From Acaricomes phytoseiuli DSM 14247 (lineage in GTDB: Bacteria; Actinomycetota; Actinomycetes; Actinomycetales; Micrococcaceae), in NCBI RefSeq assembly GCF_000376245.1, contig NZ_AQXM01000059.1, positions 43,459-107,458 of the forward strand: DNA of 64,000 nucleotides, given 5' to 3'. The translations under genes and the position numbers were made by a program. Positions 61,361-64,000 of the stretch are shown here, piece after piece. The stretch's first letter is position 1, and every line of letters starts with the position of its first letter. Under the pieces are notes generated by a model, which saw only the letters and a list, made by a program, of their open reading frames with translations, searched no databases and was not told the origin of the DNA.

Positions 61361-62701
61361 TCAGCCCCGGCGGTGCCGGGCGAAAGCCCGTGCCCGGTCA
61401 CTGGAGAGCGCCAGGACGAGCAGGATTTCGAGGGTGAGCGTGATCAGGTTGGTGTCGAAGACATTGATATCCAGATTGAGCCGCTGCACCCCCTGGATCA
61501 CAGCGAAGAACGTCACCAGGATGGACAGAGACGTCGTCGCGGTCAAGGTGATCCGCGCCCAGTTGCTGCCCTTCCAGACGAAGTACGCGAAGGCCACCCG
61601 GATCAGCGCCAGAATCCCGGTGAACACGACCGAGGCGATCAGCACCTGCTCATGCAGCTGAGTGCCGTCCGCATCCGGGTCATTCCAGAGGAGCTCTTCG
61701 GCGAAGCTGTCATTATTGAGCGTCAGAATCGAGGAGATCACCCCGGTGACCGCCGTGAAAAGCGCGAAGAGCGCACCGAAGACCGTGGGCAGCGGCCGCG
61801 GTAGGGCGGGGACCTCGACATCGGTTCCCGGCACTTCCGCGCGTTCCTGCTCGCTCAACCGGGGTTTCGGAACCACGGGCTGGACTTCACTGATGTTCAC
61901 GATCGGCAGGTCCCCATCAGTGATGATCGCATCGCCTCCGCCGTTGCGGGAGTGGTAACCCGTGGAGAAGTCCTCGATCACCCGGACTTTCACCTCGGGG
62001 TTCGCCTTGCGCATGCTGGCGACGATATGATCCCGCTCGATATCGATGTTCTCTTCGATCTTGTGCGTGATCTGGAAGGTGAACAGGGAGAAACCCACGC
62101 TGCGGTCGAAAGTCCCTGCCGCGAGCCAGTCCGCTTTGTATCCGCCGGGCAGTAGCCAGCCTTCGGGGCAGCGCCAGAAGCGGACGTGGTGGCGTTTGGC
62201 GGGGCTGTTCTCGACTTCTTGCTGGTAGGCGAAGTCCTGCTGCCGGCCAAAAAGATTCAGCGTGCTGACCGGGGCTTCATCGTAGCTGCGGCCGGTGATC
62301 GTGGAGAGCACGATCCGCCAGCTGGAACGCAGGCTGATCTCATCGGCTTTCGTCCAGCCGGCCTCGGCCATGACCGTTTCCAGTTGCTCCTGGGAACCGC
62401 ATACCGCGAGGTTGATAGGATCCCCAAGCAGGCCATCGGTAGTCCGGGATCTGCCGATGAAGTAGTCGGGCACATAAATGCCGCTGAGGATCTTATGCAG
62501 CCGGGGCAACGTGACATAGGCCAGGATCAGCCAGAACGGCAAAAGGTACCAAAGCCTGGTCCAAGTTCCGAAGCTCTCGCTGAAGACCAGCCAGGCGAGC
62601 CAGACCGAGGTCGCTCCGCTGAAAATCACGAAGAAGTTATCGACGATGACGTTAACAGACCAGGGCCTTCGCTTCGGCTGCGCCGGGTCGGTTTTCAGCA
62701 T
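61361..62701 (-). CDS. membrane protein with LssY C-terminal-like domain
   Basis: A 446-residue protein. Two N-terminal helices (about residues 20-65) precede a soluble domain (about 90-260) resembling the LssY_C domain (INLAVCGSQEQLETVMAEAG, STLNLFGRQQDFAYQ, HHVRFWRCPEG). Four further helices lie in the C-terminal third (about 310-440). Function is unknown; LssY_C proteins are often linked to PAP2 phosphatases or DedA proteins, absent here. The ATG lacks a good ribosome binding site. Confidence 0.82.
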   Translation of the reverse strand: MLKTDPAQPKRRPWSVNVIVDNFFVIFSGATSVWLAWLVFSESFGTWTRLWYLLPFWLILAYVTLPRLHKILSGIYVPDYFIGRSRTTDGLLGDPINLAVCGSQEQLETVMAEAGWTKADEISLRSSWRIVLSTITGRSYDEAPVSTLNLFGRQQDFAYQQEVENSPAKRHHVRFWRCPEGWLLPGGYKADWLAAGTFDRSVGFSLFTFQITHKIEENIDIERDHIVASMRKANPEVKVRVIEDFSTGYHSRNGGGDAIITDGDLPIVNISEVQPVVPKPRLSEQERAEVPGTDVEVPALPRPLPTVFGALFALFTAVTGVISSILTLNNDSFAEELLWNDPDADGTQLHEQVLIASVVFTGILALIRVAFAYFVWKGSNWARITLTATTSLSILVTFFAVIQGVQRLNLDINVFDTNLITLTLEILLVLALSSDRARAFARHRRG

Positions 62702-62710
62702 CCCTTTAGT

Positions 62711-63343
62711 TTAGCCAACCGGGCTTTCACCCGAGTCTTCTTGGGCATCGAGATCACTCGCGTCAGCGGCGACTGCCAGAAGGCCTTCTTCTGTCTGGAA
62801 GCTGCGGACGCTCCACCTGCCCCATGCGGTCAGTTCACGTGCCTCACGTGTTACTTAATTCCCGGGCGGGCCCCTTAGCCTCCAGGAGATAATCCCGGCG
62901 CTCAGTCAGCACAATGCCGTCATCGTTCTGAGCTTCAAAACCTAGAGTATTTTGGCCAAGATAACCATCTTCGATAGACCATCGCTCTTTCAGAGACCCA
63001 ATGGAAGCCTCAGGAAAACGAATAGCACAGACAAAGGCACCGCGTTGGAGGCGGTTTCGCGAAAGAGTCCGGGAAGCCCGGGTAGCCAGACGGATCAGGA
63101 AGAAGTAAAGAATGCCAGTAAAAATCCCCGCTAAAAGGCCCGATACGATGATCCAGTTCAGGGCACTGCCCTGAGCCGACAGGGGATTAATGTTCCCACG
63201 GCGGCTGTGATTAGTCCGAGGAGTAACGCAACCATAACAGGATGCTCATAAACAAATAGAGGAATCAGCCGGTAGCCTGTAACGCGCGGTCTGATGTTCC
63301 GATTGCGACCACCTTCGCGGCGCTCTCGCTTCGGTTGAGTCAT
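62711..63343 (-). pseudogene. disrupted paralogue of the 63365-63772 gene, two frame breaks
   Basis: Three consecutive frames together encode one membrane protein. Frame 1 (from ATG 63343) gives MTQPKRERREGG and a helix ending VGTLIP; frame 2 continues with LSAQGSALNWII, a second helix and the domain GAFVCAIRFPEA to RRDYLLEAKGPARELSNT, stopping at 62844; frame 3 resumes with ARELTAWGRWSVRSFQTEEG to the stop at 62711. The first break fits loss of one C near 63183; the second fits a 25-bp insertion (62837-62861) between CGGGAA and CTG. Frames 2 and 3 align with the intact neighbour. Confidence 0.8.
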
Positions 63344-63364
63344 TTGCTCGCTTCTTTCGGCTCT

Positions 63365-63772
63365 TTATAGCAAGCTGTCCAGAGCCTCAAGAACATCCTT
63401 GTCTGCAGCGACTTCAAGAACGCCCTTGTCTGTCTGAAAGGTACGAATACTCCAGCCTATCTCAAACTCCCACCAATCCCACCGATCACGCTTTCTAGAC
63501 GGCAATCTACTCAGCAAAAAATAATCACGGCGTTCACCCCGCGCGACACCATACCCATTCCGCTTCTGGAAGCCTAGAGCTTTCTCTCCCAGATAGACTT
63601 CCCCAGACGTCCATCGAAACCGCAAAAACTTGTGAGGCACTTCCGGAAAGCGAATAGCGCAGAGAAAACCTCTTCGTTCATGGCGCTTCCGAGCAATACG
63701 CTTACTCAAAGCGAAGCCGATAGAGAAAGCTAAGCTGTATGCAATCGGGTCTGCCCCGGGTTTGGTTGACAT
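63365..63772 (-). CDS. hypothetical protein, paralogue of the adjacent pseudogene
   Basis: A 135-residue protein with one hydrophobic segment near the N-terminus (IAYSLAFSIGFALS), then an Arg-rich linker and a compact domain (RGFLCAIRFPEVP, GYGVARGERRDYFLL, WSIRTFQTDKGVLEVAADKD). I do not recognise the family. Compared with the neighbouring paralogue it lacks the first membrane helix region. Its ATG lies two bases from the probable left end of the IS element and has no Shine-Dalgarno sequence, so the 5' end may have been altered by the insertion. Confidence 0.65.
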   Translation of the reverse strand: MSTKPGADPIAYSLAFSIGFALSKRIARKRHERRGFLCAIRFPEVPHKFLRFRWTSGEVYLGEKALGFQKRNGYGVARGERRDYFLLSRLPSRKRDRWDWWEFEIGWSIRTFQTDKGVLEVAADKDVLEALDSLL

Positions 63773-63773
63773 C

Positions 63774-64000
63774 TGATCTGTGAGGATTCGTCCTCGCTGG
63801 AAGGATGTATCTCTTGCCCAAGCCCTATCCGAAAGAGTTCCGTGACGATGTCGTGGCTGTGGCCCGTAAAGCCCGGGCCCCGTTATCGCAGATTGCGAGA
63901 GACTTCGGGATTTCCGAAGCCTCGTTGTTCAACTGGCTGAAGAAAGCAAACATCGAAGACGGGCGCGTGCCGGGCCTGACCGAGGACGAGCGTAAGCAGC
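63774..64000 (+). mobile_element. IS3-family insertion sequence, left part, cut by window edge
   Basis: The element probably begins at TGATCTGTGAGG (63774), next to the hypothetical gene, and contains the start of orfA. IS3 elements usually begin with TG, consistent with this. The right end, orfB and target duplication are outside the window. Confidence 0.6.
63805..64000 (+). CDS. IS3-family transposase OrfA, partial at 3' edge
   Basis: The first 65 residues of an IS3/IS911-type OrfA. The helix-turn-helix DNA-binding region is visible: YPKEFRDDVVAVARKAR, then LSQIARDFGISEASLFNWLKKA. The frame is open to the window edge. AAGG directly precedes the ATG. A downstream orfB with the DDE integrase core would be expected outside. 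Confidence 0.85.
   Translation, partial: MYLLPKPYPKEFRDDVVAVARKARAPLSQIARDFGISEASLFNWLKKANIEDGRVPGLTEDERKQ

Noticed and set aside
63158..63343. 61-codon frame as an independent gene
   Set aside because: It is better explained as the N-terminus of the disrupted membrane protein, since the next frame continues with a second helix and a domain shared with the neighbour.
1..64000. CRISPR arrays, rRNA operons, riboswitches, prophage genes
   Set aside because: I saw no regularly spaced repeats with unique spacers, no rRNA sequence, no riboswitch pattern I could recognise and no phage structural genes.

Overview
The window is a high-G+C chromosomal stretch from an actinobacterium of the order Micrococcales, most likely a member of the Micrococcaceae (Arthrobacter/Renibacterium-like). 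This rests on the actinobacterial families present (bS22, a BldC-like excisionase-fold regulator, DUF4229, DUF4244, MarP, a GlxR-type Crp, the helicase/secretion-type Tad locus), frequent GTG/TTG starts, and several TAnnnT boxes 6-8 bp before start codons, as in leaderless actinobacterial transcripts. Gene order in several blocks matches, as far as I recall it, conserved blocks of mycobacterial genomes. Species cannot be assigned from the sequence alone.

Layout. (1) 1-7.2 kb: the 3' part of menA, small membrane proteins, and a minus-strand system II cytochrome c maturation operon (histidine phosphatase, TlpA/ResA-like lipoprotein, CcdA, ResB, CcsB). (2) 7.2-10.4 kb: Rex redox repressor, a glutaredoxin-like protein, a HAD phosphatase, ribosomal protein bS22 and a BldC-like regulator. 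(3) 10.4-19.8 kb: a 443-bp intergenic region rich in inverted repeats, a large LAL/LuxR regulator, an ArsR-type regulator with three evenly phased upstream repeats, an AcuC-like deacetylase, a TrkH/TrkA potassium system, proC and a sugar-phosphate isomerase-like protein. (4) 19.8-33 kb: topA, a methyltransferase, trhO, a DUF1998 helicase and a compact Tad-type secretion/pilus locus (CpaE-like, TadA, TadB, TadC, Flp-like DUF4244, TadE, TadE-like). (5) 33-48.6 kb: family A DNA polymerase, Nudix hydrolases, nth, acs, CtaG-like protein, aroQ, marP, crp, RidA, DUF4177, a class A PBP and a metallophosphoesterase. (6) 48.7-54.8 kb: a membrane protein, a heterodimeric ABC exporter with one degenerate ATP site, and a secreted M28 aminopeptidase. 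(7) 55-64 kb: tRNA-Pro(CGG) followed by an A+T-rich, probably acquired Tat-exported amidohydrolase gene, then enoyl-CoA hydratase genes, radC, a sugar porter, an LssY_C membrane protein, a tandem pair of related unknown genes (one a clear pseudogene), and the start of an IS3-family element at the right edge.

Functional themes are respiration and redox control (menaquinone, cytochrome c maturation, CtaG, Rex, TlpA/CcdA), acetate and acyl-CoA metabolism (acs, AcuC, hydratases, a possible Crp/GlxR site before acs), cell envelope work (PBP, MarP, Tad, ABC exporter) and genome maintenance (topA, helicase, polymerase, nth, radC).

I found no CRISPR array, rRNA, prophage or defence island. The least explained signals are a frameshifted topA tail at a CG dinucleotide run, the phased GGGTAT repeats upstream of the arsR-type gene, the repeat-rich gap at 10.36-10.80 kb, the A+T-rich gene beside tRNA-Pro, and the decaying paralogue pair beside the IS element.
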